Shown: positions 1-6,241, counted from the first letter of the stretch. The stretch: 7,073 bases of DNA from an uncultured Pseudomonadota bacterium (GCA_937891875.1 CALATR010000994.1:1-7073), one strand, 5' to 3'. A program made the numbers and translations. Notes: generated by a model not told the origin, from the sequence alone.

Positions 1-1203
1 GGGGGTGGCCGGCGCGTCGGGGGTGGTGGGCGTATCGGTGTCCGTCGGCGCGCCTTGAGTCGGGATCGCATCCAGCAAGGTGATGTCGTTGACCGCGTCG
101 CTGCCGCGCTCGATGGCGCCCAGGCGCATGCGCAGGTTGCCCAGCTGCACGTTGGTGTTCAGCTGCTTGCCCTCGTAGCCCCACAGCAGGAAGCTGCCCC
201 AGTAGGGCTCCCTCGGGTACCACTGGAAGCGCGTGCCGTAGAAGCTGCGCGACTCGCCGCGCCGTCCGCTCGCCAGATGCACGAACTCCAGCGTGGGGAG
301 CTTGACCGACTTCGGGTACCAGTCGGGGAAGCGGTCGCCGAGGCGCTTGGCCTTCTGCTCGGCCAGCTCGCGCTCGCGGCGGCTCATCCCTTCCCAGGAG
401 CGCTGGTAGAAGACCGAGACCTCCTCGCCCTGGCGCTCGACGGCCAGCCAGTCTCCCGCCAGAGACACTGTGCCACGTTGACCCACCGTCGAGATGATCG
501 GCGTTCCAGCAGGATCGTAGACGGTCACGCGGCCGTTCTGACCCACGACCAGACGCTCGGCCTGGTGGGTGTAGCTCATGGACGCGACCGGGCCCTCGAT
601 GAATGGGAAGGGGCGTCCGATGCTGCCATCCGACAGATCGAAGCTGTAGATCCCCCGCGCCCCGTCCGCGCCGAGCGCGGTCAGGTAGAGCGTGTTCGGG
701 TCCGGGCCGCGGGACAGGTCGGTGATGCCGGTGAGGCCGGGCACCCGCTTGAGCTCGAGCACGTACGCGCTGATGTCGTACAGGGCGATGCGCTCGCGGC
801 CCTCCTTGTCGTCGTGGGCGGGCACGATGGGCACGGCGATGCGGTTGTCGTTGAGCCAGGCGGGCTGACCCGTGGGCTGGTCGATGGGCAGGCTCTGCAG
901 GGGCTTGTGCGCCTGGCTGGCGTCCAGCACGTTCCCGGTGAGGGTGAGGTCGAAGTAGAGGTGGGTGCCCGACGGATTCCAGGCGTAGTGGGCCACGTTG
1001 TTCGACCCGCACACCTTGAGCGCGGGCATGATGTCGTAGACCTTGTTCTTCTTCTTGATCTCCGCCTCGTTGCACGGCTCGAAGGACATGCCGACGTCCT
1101 GGAACAGGGTCGTCCGGTCCGGATCCGGCTGGCACGCCGCGAGCACGATCAGCACGGGCCAGAGGGCGCGATGGATGCTGATGGTTGGGAGGGGGCGGGA
1201 CAT
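1..1203 (-). CDS. Secreted lipoprotein with PD40/TolB-like beta-propeller motifs (3' end outside window)
   Basis: The minus strand is open from the ATG at 1203-1201 to the left edge, giving 401 codons with no stop. Residues 1-24 form a lipoprotein signal peptide: R3/H11/R12, a hydrophobic stretch from A13, and lipobox L21-A22-A23-C24. Gln rather than Asp at +2 suggests outer-membrane retention under the Lol rule known from enterobacteria. Residues 73-84 (YAWNPSGTHLYF) match the PD40/WD40-like propeller repeat, and similar strand patterns recur downstream (e.g. PAWLNDNRIAVPI). C44 and C65 could form a disulfide. A charged Arg/Glu/Lys stretch follows the propeller-like part, and the last visible residues are a Thr/Pro/Asp-rich low-complexity tail. 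The start is supported by AAGGAG 5 nt upstream. It is divergent from the kinase gene. I do not recognise a specific family; an envelope sensor or binding role is inference only. The antisense frame over the same region is Arg/Val/Ala-rich and lacks domain signals, so I treat it as a shadow. Confidence 0.85.
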   Translation of the reverse strand, partial: MSRPLPTISIHRALWPVLIVLAACQPDPDRTTLFQDVGMSFEPCNEAEIKKKNKVYDIMPALKVCGSNNVAHYAWNPSGTHLYFDLTLTGNVLDASQAHKPLQSLPIDQPTGQPAWLNDNRIAVPIVPAHDDKEGRERIALYDISAYVLELKRVPGLTGITDLSRGPDPNTLYLTALGADGARGIYSFDLSDGSIGRPFPFIEGPVASMSYTHQAERLVVGQNGRVTVYDPAGTPIISTVGQRGTVSLAGDWLAVERQGEEVSVFYQRSWEGMSRRERELAEQKAKRLGDRFPDWYPKSVKLPTLEFVHLASGRRGESRSFYGTRFQWYPREPYWGSFLLWGYEGKQLNTNVQLGNLRMRLGAIERGSDAVNDITLLDAIPTQGAPTDTDTPTTPDAPATP

Positions 1204-1353
1204 GGAGGCTCCTTCAGGGATGTCGGACCACCGGGCGCGGTACTTCAGGGGGTTGGACGCGGTCGTGGAGCGGGGGGTCCAGGGGCGGCGTCATGGCTCG
1301 GTCAACGATGCGTGCGGGCGGTGCTCACGACCCGGTGATAGCATCCGCCCCGC
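1204..1353. promoter_or_regulatory. Divergent intergenic region between lipoprotein and kinase genes
   Basis: These 150 bp must hold the 5' signals of both flanking genes. On the plus strand TAGCAT at 1339-1344 resembles a -10 box and ends 9 nt before the kinase ATG, so transcription could begin at or next to the start codon. I see no good -35 at the usual spacing and no Shine-Dalgarno sequence before that ATG. On the minus strand TTGACC at 1305-1300 matches a -35 well, but the bases 16-18 nt downstream are GC-rich and give no convincing -10. Both promoter assignments are weak and are inference from hexamer similarity alone. Confidence 0.35.
1209..1214 (-). promoter_or_regulatory. Ribosome binding site of the lipoprotein gene
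   Basis: The minus strand reads AAGGAG here, 5 nt before the ATG at 1203-1201. It is one of the clearest Shine-Dalgarno matches in the window and fixes the lipoprotein start. Confidence 0.75.
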
Positions 1354-2658
1354 ATGAGGACCCTCAGCTTCAACCACGTCATCGGCTCCGGCTCGATGGG
1401 TACCGTCTACCACGCCGAGCTGCGTGTTCCCGGTGGGTTCCGCCGGCCGTGCGCCGTGAAGGTCATCAAGGCCCAGGGGCCGGACCGGGAGCACTTCGTC
1501 AGCCGGATGCGCGACGAGGCACGCCTGCTGGGCATGCTCCAGGACGAACAGATCCTGGGCGTGACCGATCTGGTCCTGGTGGAGAGCCACGACGCGGTCA
1601 TCATGGAGTACGTCGAGGGCGTGGATCTGCACGAGATCCAGGTGAACGAGCGGGTCCCGCCCCGCGCCCTCGCCGAGCTGGGCGCCGAGATCGCGGGCAC
1701 CCTGCACCGAGCCCACACCGCGAACCACCCGGCCACCGGCGAGCCGCTCAACGTCATCCACCGCGACGTGAAGCCCGCCAACATCATGGTCACGGTGCGC
1801 GGCGGCGTGCGCCTGCTGGACTTCGGCGTGGCGCGCGCAGCGTTCGCGAGCCGAGAGTCCCACACCCAGGGCCTGGTCCTGGGCACGCTGAACTACTTCC
1901 CGCCAGAGATCCTGGCCGGGGAGGAGCCGACCCCCGCGGTCGACATCTACGGCCTCGGCATCTCGCTGTGGGAGTGCGCGACGGGCAAGGAGTGGGGCCC
2001 CCCTCGGGTCCAGCAGAAGCGCTTCGAGCGGCGGGTGGACCAGAAGCTGGCGGAGCTCGGCGGGGAGTACGCGCCGCTGCTCCCGGTGCTGCGCCAGGTG
2101 CTCCAGTGGGACCCGGAGCTGCGTCCGGACGGCGGCGTGGTCGAGCGCTCGCTGCTGCACGCTGCGGACAGCTCGACCGGGCGTGGCCTGCGCACCTGGG
2201 CCCGGGAGGCGGTGCCGGGGATCCTCAAGGCCCGGACGTCGCGCCAGGGCAACGACGAGCTGGTCGGGCGCACCATCGCGGTCGAGGACTTCAAGCGCGG
2301 CAGTACGCCGGGCATCGTCGAGCGTCGCGGCCCCGCCGCCCTGGACGAGGCGCCGATCATCACGCCGCAGCGCCCGCCACCGGACCCGACGACGACGTGG
2401 AACTCGGAGAGCGACGCGGAGACGGCGGTCCGGCCCGGCGCCAGCCCGAGCGCGTCGAAGGCCGGGGGGGCGCCGGTCCAGTCGTCCGCGAAGCCGCCGG
2501 CGAAGAAGTCGCGGGGCAAGGCGAAGAAGGACAAGCGCGGCATGAGCCCGGCGCTCGCCGTCGTCCTGGGCATCGTCATCGGGCTCGTCATCCTCTCCCT
2601 GTTGGTGGGGGTGCTGGTGGCCATCGTCGTCGTGGTCTGGTTCCTTGCCGTCGGCTGA
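1354..2658 (+). CDS. Tail-anchored eukaryotic-like Ser/Thr protein kinase
   Basis: This 434-residue protein has a complete protein kinase domain at about residues 5-271. The glycine loop is G11-S-G-S-M-G16, the ATP-binding lysine K36 (AVKVIK), the helix-C glutamate probably E55, the catalytic loop H136-R-D-V-K-P-A-N143, and the metal-binding D156-F-G158. The activation segment holds S166, S169 and T171 as possible autophosphorylation sites and ends in PPE (183-185) instead of the usual APE. D197 lies in the conserved DIYGLG motif. All residues needed for catalysis are present, and it is an RD-type kinase. A Pro/Ala-rich linker (about 272-396) ends in a Lys/Arg-rich patch, followed by one long hydrophobic segment at about 400-432 that finishes the protein. 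The kinase should therefore sit in the cytoplasm on a C-terminal tail anchor with no outside sensor domain. PASTA-type kinases differ in having large extracellular repeats. It overlaps the endopeptidase gene by 14 nt, so the two are very probably co-transcribed. Substrate unknown. Confidence 0.95.
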   Translation: MRTLSFNHVIGSGSMGTVYHAELRVPGGFRRPCAVKVIKAQGPDREHFVSRMRDEARLLGMLQDEQILGVTDLVLVESHDAVIMEYVEGVDLHEIQVNERVPPRALAELGAEIAGTLHRAHTANHPATGEPLNVIHRDVKPANIMVTVRGGVRLLDFGVARAAFASRESHTQGLVLGTLNYFPPEILAGEEPTPAVDIYGLGISLWECATGKEWGPPRVQQKRFERRVDQKLAELGGEYAPLLPVLRQVLQWDPELRPDGGVVERSLLHAADSSTGRGLRTWAREAVPGILKARTSRQGNDELVGRTIAVEDFKRGSTPGIVERRGPAALDEAPIITPQRPPPDPTTTWNSESDAETAVRPGASPSASKAGGAPVQSSAKPPAKKSRGKAKKDKRGMSPALAVVLGIVIGLVILSLLVGVLVAIVVVVWFLAVG

Positions 2659-3898
2659 GCGCACCCCGCTGGTGCCGGTGATCCTGGTGGTGACCGGCGC
2701 AGCCCTGCTCGCCGCGGCCGGAGGGGCCGCCTGGCAGGGCGCCACGACCCTCGAGCAGCGGGTGGCCGTCTACGATCGCGCCGAGCTGCGTCGTCCTCCC
2801 GAGCCCGACCCCCTGCCGCCCGATCGGGTCGTGCAGCCGGTCCGCATCCGCCGGGGCGCGACCTTCGGGACCCTGATGAGCGCCTATGGCCTGCCACCCA
2901 ACGCCCTGCGCGAGGCGGCGCTCCCGTTCTACGATCTCTCGAAGATCCGCTCCGATCGTTCGCTCTCGGTCGCGTGGCTCGACGGGGATCCCGCGCCGGT
3001 CCAGGTCGTCTACGACATCGACGAGGACCACACCCTCATCCTCGACCGGGGTGAGGGCGACGCCTGGACCGCCCACGTCGACGAGGTCACCTACACGTCC
3101 GAGCCCGGCGAGCGCGCCTTCGTCATCGAGCGCTCCCTGTGGCAGGACGGTCTCGACGCGGGCCTGCGCCCCATGGACCTCGTGCGCCTGGCACAGATCT
3201 TCGAGTACGAGGTCGACTTCAACACGGAGCTGAAGGCGGGCGCCCGGCTGGCGGTGGTCGGGCAGATCCTGTCCGCGCCCGACCGAGACCCGCGCTTTGG
3301 TGACATCGACGCCGTGCGCATGCAGAACGGCGACAAGACCTGGACCGTCGTGCGGCACGTCAACCCCGACGGCACCGAGGGCTGGTACCAGCGGGACGGC
3401 ACCTCGCTGCGGCGCCCGTTCCTACGCTCCCCCCTGGAGTTCTCCCGGGTCACGTCCGGCTTCAATCCGCGCCGCTTCCACCCGGTGCTCAAGCGCCGAC
3501 GCCCCCACAACGGCACCGACTTCGGCGCGCCCACCGGCACCCCGGTCCGGGTCGTGGCGGACGGGGTGGTCGAGCGCGCGGGCTGGGCCGGCGGCCACGG
3601 TCGCTTCGTGAAGGTCGTGCACGAGGGCGGCTACGCGACCAGCTACTCCCACCTGTCGAGCATCTCGGTGAAGCGGGGGCAGCGGGTGACCCAGGGCGTG
3701 CTGGTGGGCCGGGTGGGTGCGACGGGCCTGGCGACGGGCCCGCACCTGCACTTCCAGATGTGGAAGAACGGGTCGTACGTGGACCCGATGAAGACGAAGC
3801 TCCCGAACCAGGCGCCCCTGCCGAAGGGCGAGAAGGCGGCGTTCGAGGCGGAGTGTGCGGAGCATCTGCCGAGGATCGAGCAGGTGTGGGGCGAGTAG
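2645..3898 (+). CDS. Membrane-anchored M23 family (MepM/Csd3-like) murein endopeptidase
   Basis: This 417-residue protein is expected to cleave peptide cross-links of peptidoglycan in the periplasm. It starts at TTG 2645, the first start codon in this frame after an in-frame stop at 2543-2545; the next candidates (GTG from 2672) fall inside the hydrophobic anchor. Residues 9-30 form a signal anchor with only R6 before it. A Pro-rich spacer and an N-terminal region like the OapA/LysM-type domain of MepM follow. Next come the inter-domain segment (FEYEVDFN then LKAGARL) and the linker FLRSPLEFSRVTSGFNPRR, typical of MepM/Csd3 proteins. The M23 domain spans about 265-390, with zinc ligands H288 and D292 (HNGTD) and H369, and catalytic H336 (YSHLS) and H367 (HLH). 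All key residues are present, so it should be active. No Shine-Dalgarno precedes the TTG, so translation probably depends on coupling to the kinase, whose stop codon lies at 2656-2658. Confidence 0.95.
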   Translation: MPSAERTPLVPVILVVTGAALLAAAGGAAWQGATTLEQRVAVYDRAELRRPPEPDPLPPDRVVQPVRIRRGATFGTLMSAYGLPPNALREAALPFYDLSKIRSDRSLSVAWLDGDPAPVQVVYDIDEDHTLILDRGEGDAWTAHVDEVTYTSEPGERAFVIERSLWQDGLDAGLRPMDLVRLAQIFEYEVDFNTELKAGARLAVVGQILSAPDRDPRFGDIDAVRMQNGDKTWTVVRHVNPDGTEGWYQRDGTSLRRPFLRSPLEFSRVTSGFNPRRFHPVLKRRRPHNGTDFGAPTGTPVRVVADGVVERAGWAGGHGRFVKVVHEGGYATSYSHLSSISVKRGQRVTQGVLVGRVGATGLATGPHLHFQMWKNGSYVDPMKTKLPNQAPLPKGEKAAFEAECAEHLPRIEQVWGE

Positions 3899-3983
3899 CG
3901 TCCCTGGTCGGCGGGCGGGTACTTCTTCTGCCGCTGGCCGGGGGATCGGTGCTGCGGGGGGGATGGAGGGAGTGGCGGGGCGG

Positions 3984-4011
3984 TCTCTGGCCTCTGGTCT
4001 CTGGTCTCTAG
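3984..4011 (+). repeat. Heptamer tandem array, four copies of TCTCTGG
   Basis: Four consecutive 7-bp units read TCTCTGG, CCTCTGG, TCTCTGG and TCTCTAG, two of them identical and the others one base off. The period of 7 is incompatible with conserved coding. Two further units occur inverted at 4164-4177. Confidence 0.85.
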
Positions 4012-4047
4012 GCCCAGAACGCCGGTGATGGACGACCGTCCGGGTGC

Positions 4048-4073
4048 GGGCGCAGCCCCTCGGAGCTGCGCCC
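4048..4073. terminator. Perfect 9-bp GC-rich hairpin between convergent genes (possible terminator without T-run)
   Basis: GGGCGCAGC at 4048-4056 pairs perfectly with GCTGCGCCC at 4065-4073 around an 8-nt loop. It is the strongest short hairpin in the convergent gap and lies near its middle, so it could act on transcripts from either side. Neither strand has a T-run after it, so intrinsic termination is only a possibility. A smaller stem, CGGCC-TCC-GGCCG at 4081-4093, follows directly. Confidence 0.4.
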
Positions 4074-4215
4074 AGGGACACGGCCTCCGGCCGCCAAGGC
4101 GTGACGGGTCACCGTGCACGAGGCCACGCGCTCCTCGGCTCGGCCCCCCGCTCGGAGCAGGCCCCAGAGACCAGAGGCCGCCCCGCCACTCCCCCGCTCG
4201 AAGCGACGCGACGTA

Positions 4216-4250
4216 CTCGGAACTCGGAACTCGGAACTCGGAACTCGGAA
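4216..4250 (-). repeat. Heptamer tandem array, five perfect copies of CTCGGAA
   Basis: Five identical 7-bp units (plus strand CTCGGAA; minus strand TTCCGAG) run without a mismatch over 35 bp. The array begins 7 nt after the algH stop codon in the direction of algH transcription, so it would lie in the 3' end of the clpX-algH mRNA unless transcription stops first. Its unit is unrelated to TCTCTGG but has the same period. Confidence 0.9.
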
Positions 4251-4256
4251 CCCTGA

Positions 4257-4838
4257 CTACGCTTCTACCGGGTTCATGATGATCGTCCCCGGCGTCAGCC
4301 CCAGGCTCGCCAGCGCGCTGTCGTAGAGCGCCTCGCGGGGGGTGTCGAAGATGAGCTCGTCGCTGGCGTCGGCGAACAGCCAGCTGCCGATCTCGATCTC
4401 CTGGTCCAGCTGGCCGGCGCCCCAGCCGGCGTAGCCGAGGCACAGCAGCAGGGGCTGGTGGCTGGTGTAGAGCTGCTCCAGCGTGGTCGCGGACGTCGTG
4501 ACCGACAAGCCCGGGCGCAGGACCCAGCCCTCCTCCTCCCCGACGTCCGTCCTCGCGACCACGCTGCCGCGGGTGCGCTCGACCGGGCCGCCCCAGACCA
4601 CCTCGGCGCCGGCGTAGTCGTCGGCCCCGTCGATCACCTCGGACAGCGGGTGGGGGATGGGGCGGTTGATGACGAGGCCGGCGGCACCCTCGTGGTCGTG
4701 GTGCCACAGCAGGATGACCGTCCGCTCGAAGAACGGGTCGCCCATCTGCGGCGACGCGATGAGCAGGCACGGCGTCGCGAGGCGGTCGCCCTCCCCAGTC
4801 GGGGTGGTCTCCGAGCCTGCCGGTTCTTCCTCGCTCAT
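4257..4838 (-). CDS. algH: YqgE/AlgH family protein (DUF179)
   Basis: This 193-residue cytoplasmic protein carries the hallmark motifs of the YqgE/AlgH family. Residues 25-60 follow the pattern LLIASPQMGDPFFERTV then a His-rich turn and GLVINRP. GGPV lies at 83-86 followed by R90-G91, and LGYAGWGAGQL lies at 135-145. Its length is close to the usual 180-200 residues, apart from a slightly longer acidic Ser/Thr/Glu-rich N-terminus (1-19). The biochemical role of the family is not established. AlgH was named from alginate regulation in Pseudomonas, so the symbol denotes family membership rather than a proven function. The ATG at 4838-4836 overlaps the clpX stop in an ATGA and has no clear Shine-Dalgarno of its own, which argues for translational coupling and co-transcription with clpX. 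The TAG stop is at 4259-4257. Confidence 0.95.
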   Translation of the reverse strand: MSEEEPAGSETTPTGEGDRLATPCLLIASPQMGDPFFERTVILLWHHDHEGAAGLVINRPIPHPLSEVIDGADDYAGAEVVWGGPVERTRGSVVARTDVGEEEGWVLRPGLSVTTSATTLEQLYTSHQPLLLCLGYAGWGAGQLDQEIEIGSWLFADASDELIFDTPREALYDSALASLGLTPGTIIMNPVEA

Positions 4839-6103
4839 GAGCCCGACAGGCCCAGCTCCTCGACGACGTTGTAGTCGGGGCTGCGGTGGAGCCGCACGAC
4901 GTCCTCGGTGATGACCACCTCGGTCAGGCCCTCGATGCTCGGCACCTCGAACATGATGTCGAGCATGACGGACTCGAGCGTCGCACGCAGGCCACGGGCG
5001 CCGGCCTTGCGGTTCTTGGCGATCTCTGCGACCGCGAGGATGGCCTCGTCGGTGAAGCGCAGCTTGACCTTCTCGAACTTGAACAGCTTCTGGTACTGCT
5101 TGATCAGGGCGTTGCGCGGCTCGGTCAGGATGTGCTGGAGATCCTCGACGTTGAGCGGGTTCATGACCGCGGTCACCGGGATGCGGCCGATGAACTCGGG
5201 GATGAGGCCGAAGCGCTCCAGATCTTCGGTGGTGGTTCGGGCCAGCAGTTCCTGCCGGTCGGCGTTCTTGTCCATCGCGTCCTTGGGGTCTTCTCGGGAG
5301 AAGCCCACGGAGCGTCGGCCGATGCGCGACTCGATGACCTTCTCCAGGCCCTCGAAGCTGCCGCCGCAGATGAACAGGATGTTGCTGGTGTCGACCTGCA
5401 CGGTCTCCTGGTTCGGCAGCCGCTTGCTGCCGCGGACCTGGATGTTGGCGACCGTGCCCTCGAGCAGCTTCAGCAGCGCCTGCTGCACACCCTCGCCGCT
5501 GACGTCGCGGGAGACCGAGCTCGTGAAGTTCTTCTTCGCGATCTTGTCGATCTCGTCGAGGTAGATGATGCCCCGCAGCGTGCGTTCCAGGTTGTTGTTG
5601 GACGCCTGGTAGAGCTGCAGGATGATGTTCTCGACGTCCTCACCGACGTAGCCGGCCTCGGTGAGCGTGGTCGCGTCGGCGATCACGAAGGGCACGTCGA
5701 GGAAGCGGGCCAGCGTCTGCGCCAGCAACGTCTTGCCGGTTCCGGTCGGACCTATGAGGAGCACGTTGCTCTTCTTGATCTCGACCTCGCCGTCGCCCTT
5801 GGACGCGTTGGCCTCGAGCCGCTTGTAGTGGTTGTAGACGGCCACGGCGAGCTTGCGCTTCGCCTGATCCTGACCCACCACGTACTGGTCCAGGAACGTC
5901 TTGATCTCCGCGGGGGTCGGCACGCCGCTCTGGCCCCAGGAGGCCGGCTTCTGCTGTGTGTTCTCCCGGATGATGTCCAGGCACAGCCGGATGCACTCCG
6001 AGCAGATGTAGACGTTGGGCCCCGCGATGATCTTTTCGACGTCCTTCTGGGGCTTGTGGCAGAAGGAGCAGCTCAGGCCACTCGGGTTGCTGTACTTGCC
6101 CAT
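4835..6103 (-). CDS. clpX: ATP-dependent Clp protease ATP-binding subunit ClpX
   Basis: The protein is 422 residues, close to the 424 of E. coli ClpX. It is the AAA+ unfoldase that recognises tagged substrates and feeds them to ClpP in the cytoplasm. The N-terminal zinc-binding domain has C12, C15, C34 and C37. Walker A is G118-PTGTGK-T125, Walker B ends in D183-E184, and pore-1 Y152 lies in GYVGED. The ClpP-docking loop is V266-G267-F268 in place of the usual IGF, a conservative change. The RKH pore-2 loop, normally Arg-Lys-His, reads K227-R228-L229. The C-terminal motif RKAGARGLR is present. I chose the ATG at 6103-6101 because GAGGAG lies 3 nt upstream and the protein then starts like other ClpX proteins; the frame stays open further upstream but would cross the promoter. 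No clpP is adjacent. The stop overlaps the algH start. Confidence 0.98.
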   Translation of the reverse strand: MGKYSNPSGLSCSFCHKPQKDVEKIIAGPNVYICSECIRLCLDIIRENTQQKPASWGQSGVPTPAEIKTFLDQYVVGQDQAKRKLAVAVYNHYKRLEANASKGDGEVEIKKSNVLLIGPTGTGKTLLAQTLARFLDVPFVIADATTLTEAGYVGEDVENIILQLYQASNNNLERTLRGIIYLDEIDKIAKKNFTSSVSRDVSGEGVQQALLKLLEGTVANIQVRGSKRLPNQETVQVDTSNILFICGGSFEGLEKVIESRIGRRSVGFSREDPKDAMDKNADRQELLARTTTEDLERFGLIPEFIGRIPVTAVMNPLNVEDLQHILTEPRNALIKQYQKLFKFEKVKLRFTDEAILAVAEIAKNRKAGARGLRATLESVMLDIMFEVPSIEGLTEVVITEDVVRLHRSPDYNVVEELGLSGS

Positions 6104-6106
6104 GCG

Positions 6107-6112
6107 CTCCTC
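6107..6112 (-). promoter_or_regulatory. Ribosome binding site of clpX
   Basis: GAGGAG on the minus strand lies 3 nt before the ATG at 6103-6101. It supports the 422-residue ClpX over a longer N-terminal extension. Confidence 0.75.
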
Positions 6113-6143
6113 GGTGCGGACGGGCCGCACGATCCATGGTGGG

Positions 6144-6172
6144 ACTATAGGCATCCAGGGGGACAGGGTCAA
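6144..6172 (-). promoter_or_regulatory. Sigma70-type promoter for clpX-algH
   Basis: On the minus strand, TTGACC (6172-6167) is followed after exactly 17 nt by TATAGT (6149-6144). Each hexamer is one base off consensus (TTGACA, TATAAT) and the spacing is ideal, in otherwise very GC-rich DNA. Transcription would start near 6137, giving a leader of roughly 35 nt that contains the clpX ribosome binding site. It does not resemble a sigma32 promoter, and no CIRCE element is present. Confidence 0.75.
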
Positions 6173-6241
6173 CGCGCTCGACGCGCCTCGTGCCCCCCCA
6201 CGACCTGTATCGGTTGTCCGCGCCCAGACCTTCGCCTGGGG

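Larger units (their letters stand above)
3968..4193. repeat. Inverted repeat with 30-nt arms flanking about 160 bp
   Basis: The left arm consists of 3968-3983 (GGGAGTGGCGGGGCGG) and continues at 3991-4004. The right arm, 4164-4193, is the exact reverse complement of these 30 nt once one whole heptamer (3984-3990) is skipped. The left arm carries four heptamers and the right arm two. This looks like an ancestral inverted duplication whose arms gained or lost units by slippage. I see no target-site duplication beside the arms, so a MITE-like transposition origin is not supported by the ends. Confidence 0.75.
3899..4256. other. Repeat-rich gap between convergent genes, no credible gene
   Basis: This 358-bp stretch separates the stop of the endopeptidase gene (plus strand) from the stop of the algH gene (minus strand). 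Short open frames exist on both strands, but they overlap one another, run into the flanking genes and show no domain or ribosome binding site, so I call none. The region contains two different heptamer tandem arrays, a 30-nt inverted repeat and a perfect hairpin, each listed separately. No classical hairpin plus T-run terminator is visible for either flanking transcript. The structured sequence may end or separate the two converging transcripts; that is inference. Confidence 0.8.

Noticed and set aside
55..1338. Long plus-strand open frame opposite the lipoprotein gene
   Set aside because: It is rich in Arg, Val, Ala, Gly and His with no domain pattern, as expected for antisense of GC-rich coding DNA; the minus strand has a signal peptide, lipobox and ribosome binding site.
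2672..2674. GTG start for the endopeptidase
   Set aside because: It lies inside the hydrophobic anchor and would remove its only preceding basic residue; TTG at 2645 keeps the full signal anchor.
1291..2745. Long minus-strand open frame opposite the kinase gene
   Set aside because: The plus strand encodes a complete kinase domain here, and the antisense product is low-complexity Arg/Ala/Asp-rich.
3968..4193. MITE or insertion-sequence remnant
   Set aside because: The inverted arms look suggestive, but no target-site duplication flanks them and no transposase fragment is present; kept only as an inverted repeat.
4216..4250. CRISPR-like array
   Set aside because: The units are 7 bp and directly adjacent with no spacers, so it is a simple tandem repeat.
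4025..4326. Several short plus-strand open frames of 70-84 codons in the convergent gap
   Set aside because: They overlap each other, cross the heptamer repeats and the algH 3' end, and lack ribosome binding sites and recognisable sequence.
6166..6180. Imperfect palindrome over the clpX -35 box as a possible operator
   Set aside because: The dyad has several mismatches within 15 bp and is dominated by GCGCG, so it is not distinguishable from background in such GC-rich DNA.
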